The notes beneath the pieces are model-generated. The model was not told the origin of the DNA and did no database searches. It saw nothing but the letters and a program-made list of their open reading frames with translations. A program made the translations under genes and the position numbers. Below are positions 1 to 8,253 of a stretch of DNA of 33,685 bases, piece by piece. The DNA comes from Pseudomonadota bacterium (GTDB lineage Bacteria > Desulfobacterota > Syntrophorhabdia > Syntrophorhabdales > Syntrophorhabdaceae). How positions within the stretch are numbered: position 1 is the first letter of the stretch; each line of letters begins with the position of its first letter. The stretch lies in the NCBI GenBank assembly GCA_026388255.1, contig JAPLKC010000094.1, forward strand, positions 16,597-50,281. Reading direction: 5' to 3'.

Positions 1-1
1 G

Positions 2-802
2 CGCGCTGTCATTGCCTGTGTGCTGTGCGGTGCAAGCTGTTCGCTGCTGTCCGTATTCGTCGTGCTGATGAAAATGCCGTTGATCGGTATTTCAATGTCA
101 CATGCTGCTTTTGCAGGTGCTGTATTGGGTATGCTGCTTGACGTCAATCCGTTTTTGAGCGGGTTTACAATGTGTCTGCTCATGGCAGGAGTGCTTGGCC
201 CGATTTCGGATCGCACGGACATGTCCCCCGAGAATGTACTCGGCATCATGTTTTCTTTTCTAATGGGACTTGCGTTTCTCGGCATGGGAATCCTCACGAG
301 GACAAAGGCTAATGCCCTCAACCTGATGTGGGGAAGCCTGTTGTCGCTTTCCGGCTCGGATGTTGCGGTACTTACACTTGTCACGGCCCTCCTTGTGCTC
401 TTCGTATTATTATTTTTTAAGGAGATTCGTTCCGTGTTATTTAACAGACGACTTGCTGGAGCGAGCGGTGTGCCGGAACGGTTGATTTATTATGCGCTTC
501 TGTTTCTCACCGGGGCTGTGGTGTCGGCTAACCTTGCGACGGTGGGTGGCCTGCTTATCTTCGCGTTGCTCGTGCAACCAGGAGCCACAGCGCTCCAATT
601 GACCTACAATTTGAAACACTTTTTTCTAATTTCAACGGCTTCGGGGATCGGCGCATGTGTTTCCGGTCTCATCGTATCTTATATTTTTGATCTTCCGTCC
701 GGTGCGTCGGTGGTTCTCATGGCAACAACCATCTTTGCCGTTGCATACATTTTTTCACCAAAGCGCCGTTCCAAAATCCAAAAAAAGGAACATATATTAT
801 GA
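2..802 (+). CDS. metal ABC transporter permease, ABC-3 (ZnuB/MntB) family, 5'-truncated
   Basis: This is the membrane permease of a high-affinity Zn/Mn/Fe-type ABC importer. The reading frame is open from the first bases of the window, so the true start lies upstream. The GTG at 20 is an internal codon, because family members begin about 10-20 residues earlier. The visible protein has about seven hydrophobic segments. It has the family signature near the N-terminus (MPLIGISMSHAAFAGAVLG, following FVVLMK) and the later conserved stretch VGGLLIFALLVQPGATA. The ATPase and substrate-binding genes must lie outside the window, probably upstream. The stop overlaps the next start as ATGA at 799-802, which implies translational coupling to the methyltransferase. 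The metal cannot be told from the permease alone. Confidence 0.88.
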   Translation, partial: RAVIACVLCGASCSLLSVFVVLMKMPLIGISMSHAAFAGAVLGMLLDVNPFLSGFTMCLLMAGVLGPISDRTDMSPENVLGIMFSFLMGLAFLGMGILTRTKANALNLMWGSLLSLSGSDVAVLTLVTALLVLFVLLFFKEIRSVLFNRRLAGASGVPERLIYYALLFLTGAVVSANLATVGGLLIFALLVQPGATALQLTYNLKHFFLISTASGIGACVSGLIVSYIFDLPSGASVVLMATTIFAVAYIFSPKRRSKIQKKEHIL

Positions 803-1455
803 AAATGACATCACATGAAATCTATCAAGCACGAAAGCAGTTTTTTAATGATCATGCCGAAGGGTGGCTTGATATATGGTATAAAAACCATGCCACCGGG
901 CGTTACGATAAGCATGACAAGGATTTTAAGCGCCTGTTTTCACTTTTGCCGCTAAAACAGGGAGACTGTGTATTGGACGTCGGATGCGGAACAGGTGTGC
1001 TGGTTCCTTTTATTCTTGAACATATCACATTGGCTGGAATTCTCTATGAATTGGACTTCGCCGAAAAGATGATAGAAGCCAATCGGAGCCTTCATAAGGA
1101 AGAGAATATTCGATTTATCCACGCGGACGCGGAGAATGCTACACTGGATGACGCCACATGCGATGTGGTTATCTGCTTCTCATGCTTCCCGCATTTTCAC
1201 GACAAAGAAAAAGCAATGGTGGAACTTTCACACATCCTGAAACCGAGCGGAATTTTCGCCGTGTCTCATTTTGACTCGTCGGAAGGCATAAACAAACACC
1301 ACGGGACATGCCATGCCGTTATGCACGACTATCTGCCCGATCAGGCGGCAATGCGTATCTTGCTGCAAACAGTAGGCTTAAGTATTGATCTGTTTATCGA
1401 TGAGCCTGGTTTTTATTGTATCATTGCAAAAAAAATATTAATGCAAGAATTTTAA
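799..1455 (+). CDS. class I SAM-dependent methyltransferase
   Basis: This is a 218-residue soluble Rossmann-fold methyltransferase. Motif I is VLDVGCGTG (residues 58-66). An acidic residue follows beta-2 (YELDFAEKM), HADAEN (108-113) is at motif II, and CFPHFHDKEKA with LKPSG (148-151) is motif III and the following strand. A C-terminal segment is rich in His and Cys (HHGTCHAVMHDYLP, 167-180). Its substrate is not recognisable. The ATGA overlap with the metal-permease gene suggests co-expression with a metal importer. I infer a link to metal handling (for example a metallophore or corrinoid-type methyl transfer), but nothing in the sequence proves it. The gene is followed by the promoter of the cold-shock gene, so the operon probably ends here, although no clear terminator is visible. 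Confidence 0.85.
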   Translation: MKMTSHEIYQARKQFFNDHAEGWLDIWYKNHATGRYDKHDKDFKRLFSLLPLKQGDCVLDVGCGTGVLVPFILEHITLAGILYELDFAEKMIEANRSLHKEENIRFIHADAENATLDDATCDVVICFSCFPHFHDKEKAMVELSHILKPSGIFAVSHFDSSEGINKHHGTCHAVMHDYLPDQAAMRILLQTVGLSIDLFIDEPGFYCIIAKKILMQEF

Positions 1456-1478
1456 AAATTAACTGTTAAAAATTAACT
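1452..1478 (+). repeat. 13-bp direct repeat (two copies) at the cold-shock promoter
   Basis: TTAAAAATTAACT occurs at 1452-1464 and again at 1466-1478, a 14-nt spacing. The first copy overlaps the stop codon of the methyltransferase. The last base of the second copy is the first base of the -35 box of the cspA-like promoter. The AT-rich, phased layout fits either an UP-element-like region or a binding site for a regulator; which one is unknown. Confidence 0.8.
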
Positions 1479-1506
1479 TGACACAATATACGATAAGGAA
1501 TAATAT
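1478..1506 (+). promoter_or_regulatory. sigma-70-type promoter of the cold-shock gene
   Basis: A consensus -35 box TTGACA (1478-1483) and a near-consensus -10 box TAATAT (1501-1506) are separated by exactly 17 bp. Transcription should start near 1513, which leaves a leader of about 40 nt before the ATG at 1554. That is far shorter than the long cold-shock leader of E. coli cspA mRNA. The SD AAAGGAG lies at 1538-1544, 9 nt upstream of the start. Confidence 0.82.
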
Positions 1507-1553
1507 AGCAAAAAGCTTCTGCTTTAATACTTTAATGAAAGGAGTTCAGTAAC

Positions 1554-1757
1554 ATGGCAGTAGGTAAGGTTAAATGGTTTAACGATGCAAAAGGGTATGG
1601 GTTTCTTGAGCAGGATAATGGTGAAGATGTGTTTGTTCATTTTTCGGCAATTAAACAGGATGGTTTTAAAACTTTAAAAACAGGGGAAAAAGTAGAATTT
1701 GAAATTACAAAAGGCCCGAAGGGTCCGCAAGCAGCAAATGTTGTAAAAGCTGAATAA
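1554..1757 (+). CDS. cspA: cold-shock domain protein, CspA family
   Basis: This 67-residue single cold-shock domain protein is a single-stranded nucleic acid binder and RNA chaperone. It opens [23 protein letters not shown]-1 is KGYGFLE and RNP-2 is VFVHFSAI, followed by the usual [20 protein letters not shown] ending. Length and motifs are standard for the family. It is monocistronic: a strong promoter lies immediately upstream and an intrinsic terminator immediately downstream. Genomes usually carry several paralogues, so the symbol gives the family, not a specific orthologue. Cold induction cannot be judged from the sequence, and the short leader argues against the E. coli cspA-type mRNA thermoswitch. 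Confidence 0.95.
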   Translation: MAVGKVKWFNDAKGYGFLEQDNGEDVFVHFSAIKQDGFKTLKTGEKVEFEITKGPKGPQAANVVKAE

Positions 1758-1784
1758 AAAAAGGTGGTTAATCCCCCTTTTTTT
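1756..1784. terminator. bidirectional intrinsic terminator between cspA and mazG
   Basis: A7 (1756-1762), GGTGG (1763-1767), loop TTAAT (1768-1772), CCCCC (1773-1777) and T7 (1778-1784) form a hairpin with one T-C mismatch. The T tract serves rightward transcription from cspA, and the A tract gives a U tract on the opposite strand for the leftward lpx operon. The mazG stop codon (1768-1770 on the minus strand) lies in the loop, so the last mazG codons double as terminator stem. Confidence 0.8.
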
Positions 1785-2523
1785 CAATATTTTTTATTTC
1801 ATTCCAGAGTTTATCCATAGCAGAAAGTGATGAACTTTTAATGTCTGTATTTGTCTCGATGTAGTTAAAACGCCTGATAAATTTATTTGAAGTAAATCTC
1901 AATGCATCTTCGGGGTCTATATTATAAAACTTTGAGATATTTACAATTGTAAAAAGCAGATCGCCGATCTCCTCTCTGATTGCATCTGTGTCCCCGGAGT
2001 TCTCAGCTTTTTTTAATTCTTCTACTTCTTCAAGCATTTTTTCGTAGATATCGTCAATATTATCCCAATCAAACCCGACTTTTGCAACTCTCCGTGAAAT
2101 TATGTATGCCCTTAATAGTGCCGGAATTATATCCGGGATGTTGGAAAGTAATGAGTAATCTTCTATTTCATCCTTTTTGATATCTTCCCATTTTATTTCA
2201 ATCGGTTTATCTTGGGGTGAATTCAAAAAAACATGCGGATGTCTGTTGTACATCTTGTCATATACAAAATTAACTACATCGTCTATATTGAATAGATCAT
2301 TTTCTTTACAAATCTGCGATATAAATACAATATGGAAAAGGAGGTCACCCAATTCCTCCTTCAAAGCTTTATGGTCATCATTGTCTATAGCGTAAATAAC
2401 TTCATAGACTTCTTCCAGAAGGAATGTTTTAAAGGCCTTTGTTGTTTGCTTTCTATCCCAGGGACAGCCCTTTTCGCTTCTTAAAGTTTCCATGAGATGA
2501 ACAAGTTTTGAAAATCCATCCAT
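1768..2523 (-). CDS. mazG: nucleoside triphosphate pyrophosphohydrolase MazG
   Basis: MazG hydrolyses (d)NTPs to NMP and pyrophosphate and is considered a house-cleaning enzyme. The protein holds the two tandem MazG domains of the full-length type. The first has LRSEKGCPWDRKQT, then the metal-binding helices LLEEVYEVIYA and KEELGDLLFHIVF. The second has EEVEELKKAE and REEIGDLLFTIVNISKF. I place the start at the ATG whose A is at 2523. It overlaps the waaA stop as TAATG and has GGAAG 6-7 nt upstream. A TTG four codons earlier (2535) is in frame but lacks a ribosome binding site. It is the last gene of the envelope operon, and its 3' end forms part of the terminator. No functional link to lipid A is known. 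Confidence 0.93.
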   Translation of the reverse strand: MDGFSKLVHLMETLRSEKGCPWDRKQTTKAFKTFLLEEVYEVIYAIDNDDHKALKEELGDLLFHIVFISQICKENDLFNIDDVVNFVYDKMYNRHPHVFLNSPQDKPIEIKWEDIKKDEIEDYSLLSNIPDIIPALLRAYIISRRVAKVGFDWDNIDDIYEKMLEEVEELKKAENSGDTDAIREEIGDLLFTIVNISKFYNIDPEDALRFTSNKFIRRFNYIETNTDIKSSSLSAMDKLWNEIKNIEKKGD

Positions 2524-3785
2524 TATGTCTTCCAATTAAGTTTTTTTCTGGAATATGTGTCTATTGTTTTTAATATAATATTTACTGTTCTTTCCATAAC
2601 CTCACTTTGCATTTCAATAATTCTTTTCCCATTGCCCCCCATTTTGTTTCTTAAATCCTCGTCCTCCAGGACTAACTTTATTTTTTCATAGAGGGCATCC
2701 CCGCTATTAACTACCATGCCCGCACTTTGTGTAATGATTGTATCTGCTATATCCTTAAAATTTTCCGTATAAGGCCCGAAAATTACCGGTGTGTTAAAAA
2801 AAAGCGGCTCAAGAATGTTTTGCCCGCCATAAGGAGCAAGGCTGCCTCCTACAAAGGCAACTTTACTCCTTTTGTAGATTTCCAATAAATCTCCAACAGT
2901 ATCAACAATCACTGCATCAACATTTTTATTTACTCCGTTTTTAAAATCTGAATATTTTGTTGTTTTTAGAAATAACGAAAGTTCTTTTTCTATTGTATTT
3001 ACAAGAAAAAGTTCTCTTGGTACAACAAAAATTAAAAAGTCAGGAAAGCCCCTTTTTAGATTAATTATGACCGGGAGCAATGTGTCTAACTCTTTTTCCT
3101 TTATGCTACCGAATGTTATAACGTTATCTTTGTGTATATAATTATTAATAGATGGTAATTCCCTATAATATTTTAAATTACCTGTATTGATTATTTTTTG
3201 AGGGTTCACTCCTATGTATGTAAACCTTCTTGCGTGTTCTTCAGACTGGGCGAGTATCAAATCAATCTTTGAGAAAACATTCTTTAAAAAAAACGAGAAT
3301 CGTCTGTAGTTTTTAAGGGTGGCGTCGGATATCCTGCCGTTTATGATAAATACCGGTATACCGCGTTTTTTTACTTCCCATATCAGATTCGGCCAGAGTT
3401 CGGTTTCAACTATGATAAGGGCTTTAAAGGTAGAACCATTTATAAAATGTCTTATTGAGTAAGTCAGGTCAAAGGGTAAAGAAAAGACATCAACGCTGTT
3501 GCCGAATTTTTTTCTTAAAAGATCTCGTGTGTAATAGGTATTTGTGGTTATTGTAAATTGATGGAAATTGAAATGAGATTTCATATAGTTGACAAGTGTT
3601 TCAGCAATTGCTGCTTCACCGATAGAAGCGGCATGAATCCAAATAGCGTCTTTTATAGCAGCATGTTTTGTGCTGAAAAACAAGCGTTCAGCAAGGTTTT
3701 TCCGTATTTTTACCTTCATAAGTGCAAAAAGGATAAAAAATGGAAGAATAATATTGATGACAATATTATATGTTACTTTCCACAT
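2523..3785 (-). CDS. waaA: 3-deoxy-D-manno-octulosonic acid (Kdo) transferase
   Basis: WaaA (KdtA) adds Kdo from CMP-Kdo to lipid IVA at the cytoplasmic face of the inner membrane. The 420 residues match the family length. A hydrophobic N-terminal anchor (residues 5-23) is followed by WIHAASIGEA, in which Glu57 aligns with the catalytic base. The GT-B signatures FIINGRISD, LAQSEEHARRF and VAFVGGSLAPYGGQNILEP are present. I cannot tell from sequence whether it is mono- or bifunctional. The start (ATG at 3785) lies within the end of the restored DUF374 reading frame, which stops at 3773, and its stop abuts mazG. That places it firmly inside the operon. No LpxK gene is seen next to it. Confidence 0.95.
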   Translation of the reverse strand: MWKVTYNIVINIILPFFILFALMKVKIRKNLAERLFFSTKHAAIKDAIWIHAASIGEAAIAETLVNYMKSHFNFHQFTITTNTYYTRDLLRKKFGNSVDVFSLPFDLTYSIRHFINGSTFKALIIVETELWPNLIWEVKKRGIPVFIINGRISDATLKNYRRFSFFLKNVFSKIDLILAQSEEHARRFTYIGVNPQKIINTGNLKYYRELPSINNYIHKDNVITFGSIKEKELDTLLPVIINLKRGFPDFLIFVVPRELFLVNTIEKELSLFLKTTKYSDFKNGVNKNVDAVIVDTVGDLLEIYKRSKVAFVGGSLAPYGGQNILEPLFFNTPVIFGPYTENFKDIADTIITQSAGMVVNSGDALYEKIKLVLEDEDLRNKMGGNGKRIIEMQSEVMERTVNIILKTIDTYSRKKLNWKT

Positions 3786-4443
3786 GCCATATCATCTGCT
3801 TTTTCGGTTAAGTTTTTTAGTGTGTTCTCAAGCTCAATTCTTATTTTTTCTATTTCATCCGAATCAGCTTCTTTGCCTATAAAAATCGGCTTTCCCCAGA
3901 GAAACAGAATTTTTGAAAAGGGACAGGGGATAATAAAGCTGTCCCAGGAATGAAAAGTTTTTTTTTACTTGCACTATAGCTTATAGGGACTATAGCTTTC
4001 CCCGTAATTTTAGCCAACTCAATAATGCCTTTTTTTACAACATATTTTGGTCCTTTTGGGCCATCCGGTGTGATGGCAACATCGTACCCCTTTTTTAAAT
4101 CTGATATGATTTCTCTTAGCGAAGATATACCGCCTTCTTTCCTGTAAGACCCCCTTACTGCACCCAGACTAAAATACCTCATAACCCTTGCAATAAATTC
4201 ACCATCCCGGTGTCTGCTTATGAGCACTTTCCCCTTACCTCTTCTGTTGGCAAAGGGCATCATTAAAAGCCTTCCATGCCAGAAGCATACAATAGAGTTT
4301 TTTCCTTTGTCCCACATTTCGTGAGCCGGTTCGCTGCTTATATGCTTTATTTGAGAAGTAACTTTAATAAAAGAGATGATGATGTATATAAGCGGTGGGA
4401 GTATGCTAAGCAAAAGAAAATACTTAATCTGTTTAATAGACAT
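3773..4443 (-). CDS. DUF374 lysophospholipid acyltransferase-like protein, interrupted by a frameshift at an A9 run
   Basis: This gene belongs to the DUF374 family (LPLAT superfamily), found in lipid A operons and thought to act as a membrane acyltransferase. It has an N-terminal membrane helix (about residues 8-28), CFWHGRLLMMPF, SRHRDGEFIARVM and TPDGPKGPKYVVKKGIIELA, then IVPISYSASKKK. As read, the frame ends after 188 codons at 3877 with an atypical tail. The expected continuation (FHSWDSFIIPCPFSK, then LFLWGKPIFIG, then a helical C-terminus) lies in the -1 frame. It runs on without a stop to TAA at 3773-3775 and overlaps waaA by 13 nt, as neighbouring genes do. The shift falls at nine A residues (coding strand; 3958-3966). 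One extra A, or a -1 slip, restores a protein of about 223 residues. ATG at 4443 has AAGAAGG upstream. The cause may be sequencing error, slippage or mutation. Confidence 0.85.
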
Positions 4444-6199
4444 TTTTTACCTTCTTGTTAATTTTAATTATCTTTTTTGAAGTTGCATCCCTGAATTGTA
4501 GTTCATAGAGCTTTTTATAAGGTCCATCAGATGAAACAAGCTCCTTGTGCGTCCCGGACTGAACTATTGTCCCTTCTTCAAGGACAATTATCCTGTCGGC
4601 ATTTATAATGGTTGAAAGTCTGTGGGCGATAACAATGGTTGTCCTTCCTTTGATTAAGTTTTCAAATGCCTTTTGAACCTCAACCTCTGAAGCAGTATCG
4701 AGGGAACTTGTTGCTTCATCAAGAATAAGAATAGGGGTATCTTTGTACAACGCCCTTGCAATAGCGATCCTCTGTTTCTGACCTCCCGAAAGCCTTGTAC
4801 CTTTTTCCCCGACTGAAGTATCATATTTTTTGGAGAGTTTTGCAATAAAATCCTGTGCGTATGCCATATTTGCAACCTCTTCTATTCTGTCCAGATGTTG
4901 TTCATCGCCGTAGCTTATATTGTTTTTTATTGTATCATTGAATAAGATTACATCCTGTGTGACAAGGGCAATGTTCCATCTTAACGAATTCAATGTTACA
5001 TCTCTTATGTCAATTCCGTCAACCTCAATGCTGCCCTTTGCTACATCATAAAATCTTGGGATAAGGTTTACCAGCGTTGTTTTTCCTACTCCGCTTTCAC
5101 CAACAATCGCAAGGACTTCGTTTTTATTAATTTTTAAATTTATGTTTTTCAGGATCATCTTATCTTCGTATTTAAAAAAGACATCTTTAAATTCGATAAT
5201 ACCCTGAACTTTCCCGAGGTCAACAGCATTAATTTTTTCCTCAATTTCCGGTTTTCTGTCGACAACCTCAAAGACTCTTTGGGCTGCTGCAAGCCCCTGT
5301 TGTATGTTATGGTTTTCCCTGTTAAGTCTTTTTATCGGTTCATAGAGCATCAAAAGGGCAGCAGTAAAAGAGAAAAAATTTCCAGGTGTTGAACGGCCTG
5401 ATATTACTTCGCTGCCTCCATACCATATGATGATGCCTATGGCAACACCACCAAGCGTTTCCATAATCGGAGACGATAAAGCCCTTATTTTGTAGCGCTT
5501 CAGAATGATATGGAAAAGGGCATTATTTTCTTCGTCAAATCTTTTATTTTCATATTCTTCCATGCAGAAGGCTTTGACAATCCGCTGGCCGGTTATAGTT
5601 TCGTGCAAAAAGTTGGTAAGTCTTGCCATTTCCTTCTGTGTTTTTGTACTGACTTTCCTTAATCTTTTTCCAAAGGTTACGATCGGATATATTGCAAAGG
5701 GCAGAATAATAAAGGCAATAGTGGCAAGCTTCCAATCCCGGTAAAAGACTACGAAAATAAGGCCTATTATTGTAAAAGAATCTTTAAGAATTGCAGTGAA
5801 GGCATCGGATACAGTGCTTTGGACAAGCGTTACATCATTTATTATTCTTGAAATAATAGTTCCCGTTGGTGTCTTGTCAAAAAATGATAAGGGCTGTCTC
5901 TGGAGAGCGTTAAAAACTTGATTTCTGATATCTGTTATGACTTTTTGACCAACATAACCCATCAGGTATGCCTGGAAATAATCGAAGACTCCCTTGAACA
6001 AATATAGAATTATTACGCCAAATGGGATTACATAAAGCATTGATGCATTTTTTTCAAAAAAGATATTATCAAGGACAGGCTTAACAATATAAGCAGTTAA
6101 TCCATTTATCCCGGCCACAAGGGACATGAACACCATAGCAAAAAGAAGCTTTTTCCAGTATGGCTTAACGTATTTAAGGAGTCTAAGATATAGTGCCAT
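4433..6199 (-). CDS. msbA: lipid A export ABC transporter, permease-ATPase fusion (MsbA type)
   Basis: MsbA flips core-lipid A across the inner membrane as a homodimeric half-transporter. The 588 residues give the standard architecture: six transmembrane helices in residues 15-290, then a nucleotide-binding domain. The latter has Walker A GESGVGKT (367-374), Q-loop Gln415, signature LSGGQ (470-474), Walker B ILILDEATSSLD (490-501) and an IAHRLS switch His. The intracellular-loop motif PLSFFDKTPTGTIISRI is also typical. The start overlaps the lpxB stop by 17 nt and the stop overlaps the DUF374 start by 11 nt. Its place between lpxB and waaA supports lipid A as substrate over a drug-export role. 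Confidence 0.95.
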   Translation of the reverse strand: MALYLRLLKYVKPYWKKLLFAMVFMSLVAGINGLTAYIVKPVLDNIFFEKNASMLYVIPFGVIILYLFKGVFDYFQAYLMGYVGQKVITDIRNQVFNALQRQPLSFFDKTPTGTIISRIINDVTLVQSTVSDAFTAILKDSFTIIGLIFVVFYRDWKLATIAFIILPFAIYPIVTFGKRLRKVSTKTQKEMARLTNFLHETITGQRIVKAFCMEEYENKRFDEENNALFHIILKRYKIRALSSPIMETLGGVAIGIIIWYGGSEVISGRSTPGNFFSFTAALLMLYEPIKRLNRENHNIQQGLAAAQRVFEVVDRKPEIEEKINAVDLGKVQGIIEFKDVFFKYEDKMILKNINLKINKNEVLAIVGESGVGKTTLVNLIPRFYDVAKGSIEVDGIDIRDVTLNSLRWNIALVTQDVILFNDTIKNNISYGDEQHLDRIEEVANMAYAQDFIAKLSKKYDTSVGEKGTRLSGGQKQRIAIARALYKDTPILILDEATSSLDTASEVEVQKAFENLIKGRTTIVIAHRLSTIINADRIIVLEEGTIVQSGTHKELVSSDGPYKKLYELQFRDATSKKIIKINKKVKNVY

Positions 6200-7349
6200 A
6201 GGTTTGTTTTAAAAAATCAATGATTGTATTTTTTGTTAATTCGTATGAATCCATATTATCAAGTTCCGTTCTTATTTTGGTCAACTCCTCATTTATTCTA
6301 TCGCTACCATTATTTAACATATAGAGCGCCTTTTCTGCAATTTTTTCAGGGTCTAAGTGTTGTATAAACTCCGGGAATACCTCTCTTCCTGCTATAATAT
6401 TGGGAAGACTTATATATTTCGATTTTACCAGTAATTTTGCGATTATATAAGATATTTTTGAGATTTTATAAATTACGATTGTAGGGGCGCCAAGAATTGC
6501 AGCTTCCATAGTTGCACTGCCGGAAGCGATAATCGCAATGTCGCAAAAGGAAAGGGCCTCATAGGTAAGTCCCTTAAGGTAATTGATATGTATAGTCCCA
6601 GTATTAAAATTTTCCACTGTTTTTTGATCAATGCCTTCAGCCAACGGTAAGATTATTGCCGGTTTGTTAAAATGAGGTGCAATGCTTTCAATTGTTTTTA
6701 TTAAGACCGGCATATGTTTCTTAATCTCATTATCCCTGCTCCCCGGCATTATAGTTATGATCGGGGTTTTTGATTTTATAGCAGCCTTATCAATAAACTC
6801 TTCTTTTGTGAGCAGCGGTTTTACATTATTTACAAATGGATGTCCCACATATGTTGCATCAATATCGTATGCGTCATAGAGTTTTTTTTCAAAAGGAAGG
6901 ATGCATATGACCTTGTCAACAATCTTTTTTATCGTTTTTATGCGTCCCTGTTTCCACGCCCATATTTGGGGGGGGATGAAATATAAAACAGGTATGCCGT
7001 ATTTTTTTGCAATTTTTGCAACTCTCATGTTAAAGCCAGGAAAATCAACAAGTATAACGAGAGATGGCTTGATATTATTTAAATGTTTTTTGATTTGGCG
7101 AAATGCTGTCCATATATGCTTCAGTTTTGGAAATATCTCATTAATGCCTGTGAGGGATATATTCCTGTAATCATGTACGATATGAACACCGGCTTCTTCG
7201 AGCTTTTTACTGCCTATACCGCTGAATTCGATATTCAAAGATTCTCTGATCTTCTTAACAACATGACAGGCATGAATTTCGCCTGAAAGTTCCCCGGTTA
7301 CTATGACTATTTTTTTGTTGAAAAGGTTATTTGAAATAGCTTTATACAA
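6183..7349 (-). CDS. lpxB: lipid-A-disaccharide synthase
   Basis: LpxB condenses UDP-2,3-diacylglucosamine with lipid X to make the lipid A disaccharide 1-phosphate at the inner-membrane surface. The 388 residues carry the GT19 signatures. These are VTGELSGEIHACHV near the N-terminus (usually GEASGD), LVDFPGFNMRVAK, YFIPPQIWAWKQGRI, LPFEKKLYDAY, YVGHPFVN, IMPGSRDNEIKKH and ASGSATMEAAI. The only plausible start in this frame is TTG at 7349, with a weak purine stretch upstream. Initiation is probably aided by an 8-nt overlap with the oxidoreductase gene. About twelve residues precede the usual family N-terminus. Confidence 0.95.
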   Translation of the reverse strand: MYKAISNNLFNKKIVIVTGELSGEIHACHVVKKIRESLNIEFSGIGSKKLEEAGVHIVHDYRNISLTGINEIFPKLKHIWTAFRQIKKHLNNIKPSLVILVDFPGFNMRVAKIAKKYGIPVLYFIPPQIWAWKQGRIKTIKKIVDKVICILPFEKKLYDAYDIDATYVGHPFVNNVKPLLTKEEFIDKAAIKSKTPIITIMPGSRDNEIKKHMPVLIKTIESIAPHFNKPAIILPLAEGIDQKTVENFNTGTIHINYLKGLTYEALSFCDIAIIASGSATMEAAILGAPTIVIYKISKISYIIAKLLVKSKYISLPNIIAGREVFPEFIQHLDPEKIAEKALYMLNNGSDRINEELTKIRTELDNMDSYELTKNTIIDFLKQTYGTIS

Positions 7350-8253
7350 TATTTTCTTTAATCCGGTCGGCGAGAATAAGAGCTTTTAACCCGTCCTTAC
7401 CAGTAACAGACGGTGTTTTCCCGCCTTTTATTGAAGATATAAACTCTGATAGCTCGTCCATAACAGAATCTATTTTCTCTGAAACATGCTCTGTTGTTTC
7501 AATATTTCCATTCATATTTTTTATATTGCAAAGGTATTTACCGTTCAATAAATCAATGTATACGTTTCTGTCTGTTTCGAATATAGATATGACTCTCTCT
7601 CTTTGCGCAGCTATCCTGCTTGCAAATAAATTTGCGACGCACCCGTTCATAAATTCAATGGTTGTATTTACCATATCCAATGTATCACCTACGAAAGAGA
7701 CGCCCTGCGCGCGCACGTCCTTGACGTCGTTTTTCGCAATAGAAAGAACGAGATCAATATCGTGAATCATTAGATCAAGTACAACATCTATGTTCGGTGA
7801 CCTTCCTGTAAAATTGCTTGTTCTGCGGGCTTCAATGAAAAGCGGGTTTTGAACAAAGGGTACAGCATTTTTATATGCAGGATTGAATCTCTCTAAGTGG
7901 CCGATTTGAAGAATCAGGTTTTTTATGTCTGCCAATTTTACAAGGTCGCTTGCATCGGCAGTGTCTGACGTTATAGGTTTTTCTATAAAAACATGTATAT
8001 TGTTTTCTAAAAAAAACTTTGCGATTTCATAATGTGTTTCTGTTGAACTTGCAATTACAACCCCATTTAAATTATTTAAAGTTTTTGTGTAATCCGAAAA
8101 AAAAGGGATACTATATTTTTCAGTTATATTTCCGGCTAACGTTTCATCTGTGTCTGCTATTGCTACAACCTGAGCATCTTCAATGGCCAGCAGCTTCTGA
8201 AGATGTATCTTTCCCATATGTCCGGCGCCAATTATGGCTATTTTTAACGGCAT
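7342..8253 (-). CDS. Gfo/Idh/MocA-family NAD(P)-dependent oxidoreductase in the lipid A operon
   Basis: This 303-residue protein has an N-terminal Rossmann domain (IAIIGAGHMGKIHLQKL, residues 5-21; then ADTDETLAGNI). Next comes the family motif VFIEKPITS, whose Lys is a catalytic-site residue. The C-terminal dehydrogenase domain includes DLMIHDIDLVLS with its His. SD AGAGGGG precedes ATG 8253. Its place between lpxA and lpxB suggests it works on a UDP-sugar of lipid A synthesis. GnnA, known in Acidithiobacillus and Leptospira, is a family member that oxidises UDP-GlcNAc at C3 before transamination by GnnB. No aminotransferase is present in the window, so the GnnA assignment is only a hypothesis. 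Start and stop overlap lpxA (10 nt) and lpxB (8 nt). Confidence 0.85.
   Translation of the reverse strand: MPLKIAIIGAGHMGKIHLQKLLAIEDAQVVAIADTDETLAGNITEKYSIPFFSDYTKTLNNLNGVVIASSTETHYEIAKFFLENNIHVFIEKPITSDTADASDLVKLADIKNLILQIGHLERFNPAYKNAVPFVQNPLFIEARRTSNFTGRSPNIDVVLDLMIHDIDLVLSIAKNDVKDVRAQGVSFVGDTLDMVNTTIEFMNGCVANLFASRIAAQRERVISIFETDRNVYIDLLNGKYLCNIKNMNGNIETTEHVSEKIDSVMDELSEFISSIKGGKTPSVTGKDGLKALILADRIKENIV

Noticed and set aside
20-802. GTG at position 20 as the genuine start of the ABC permease
   Set aside because: The frame is open to the window edge, and the family needs about ten or more residues of the first membrane helix upstream of this codon.
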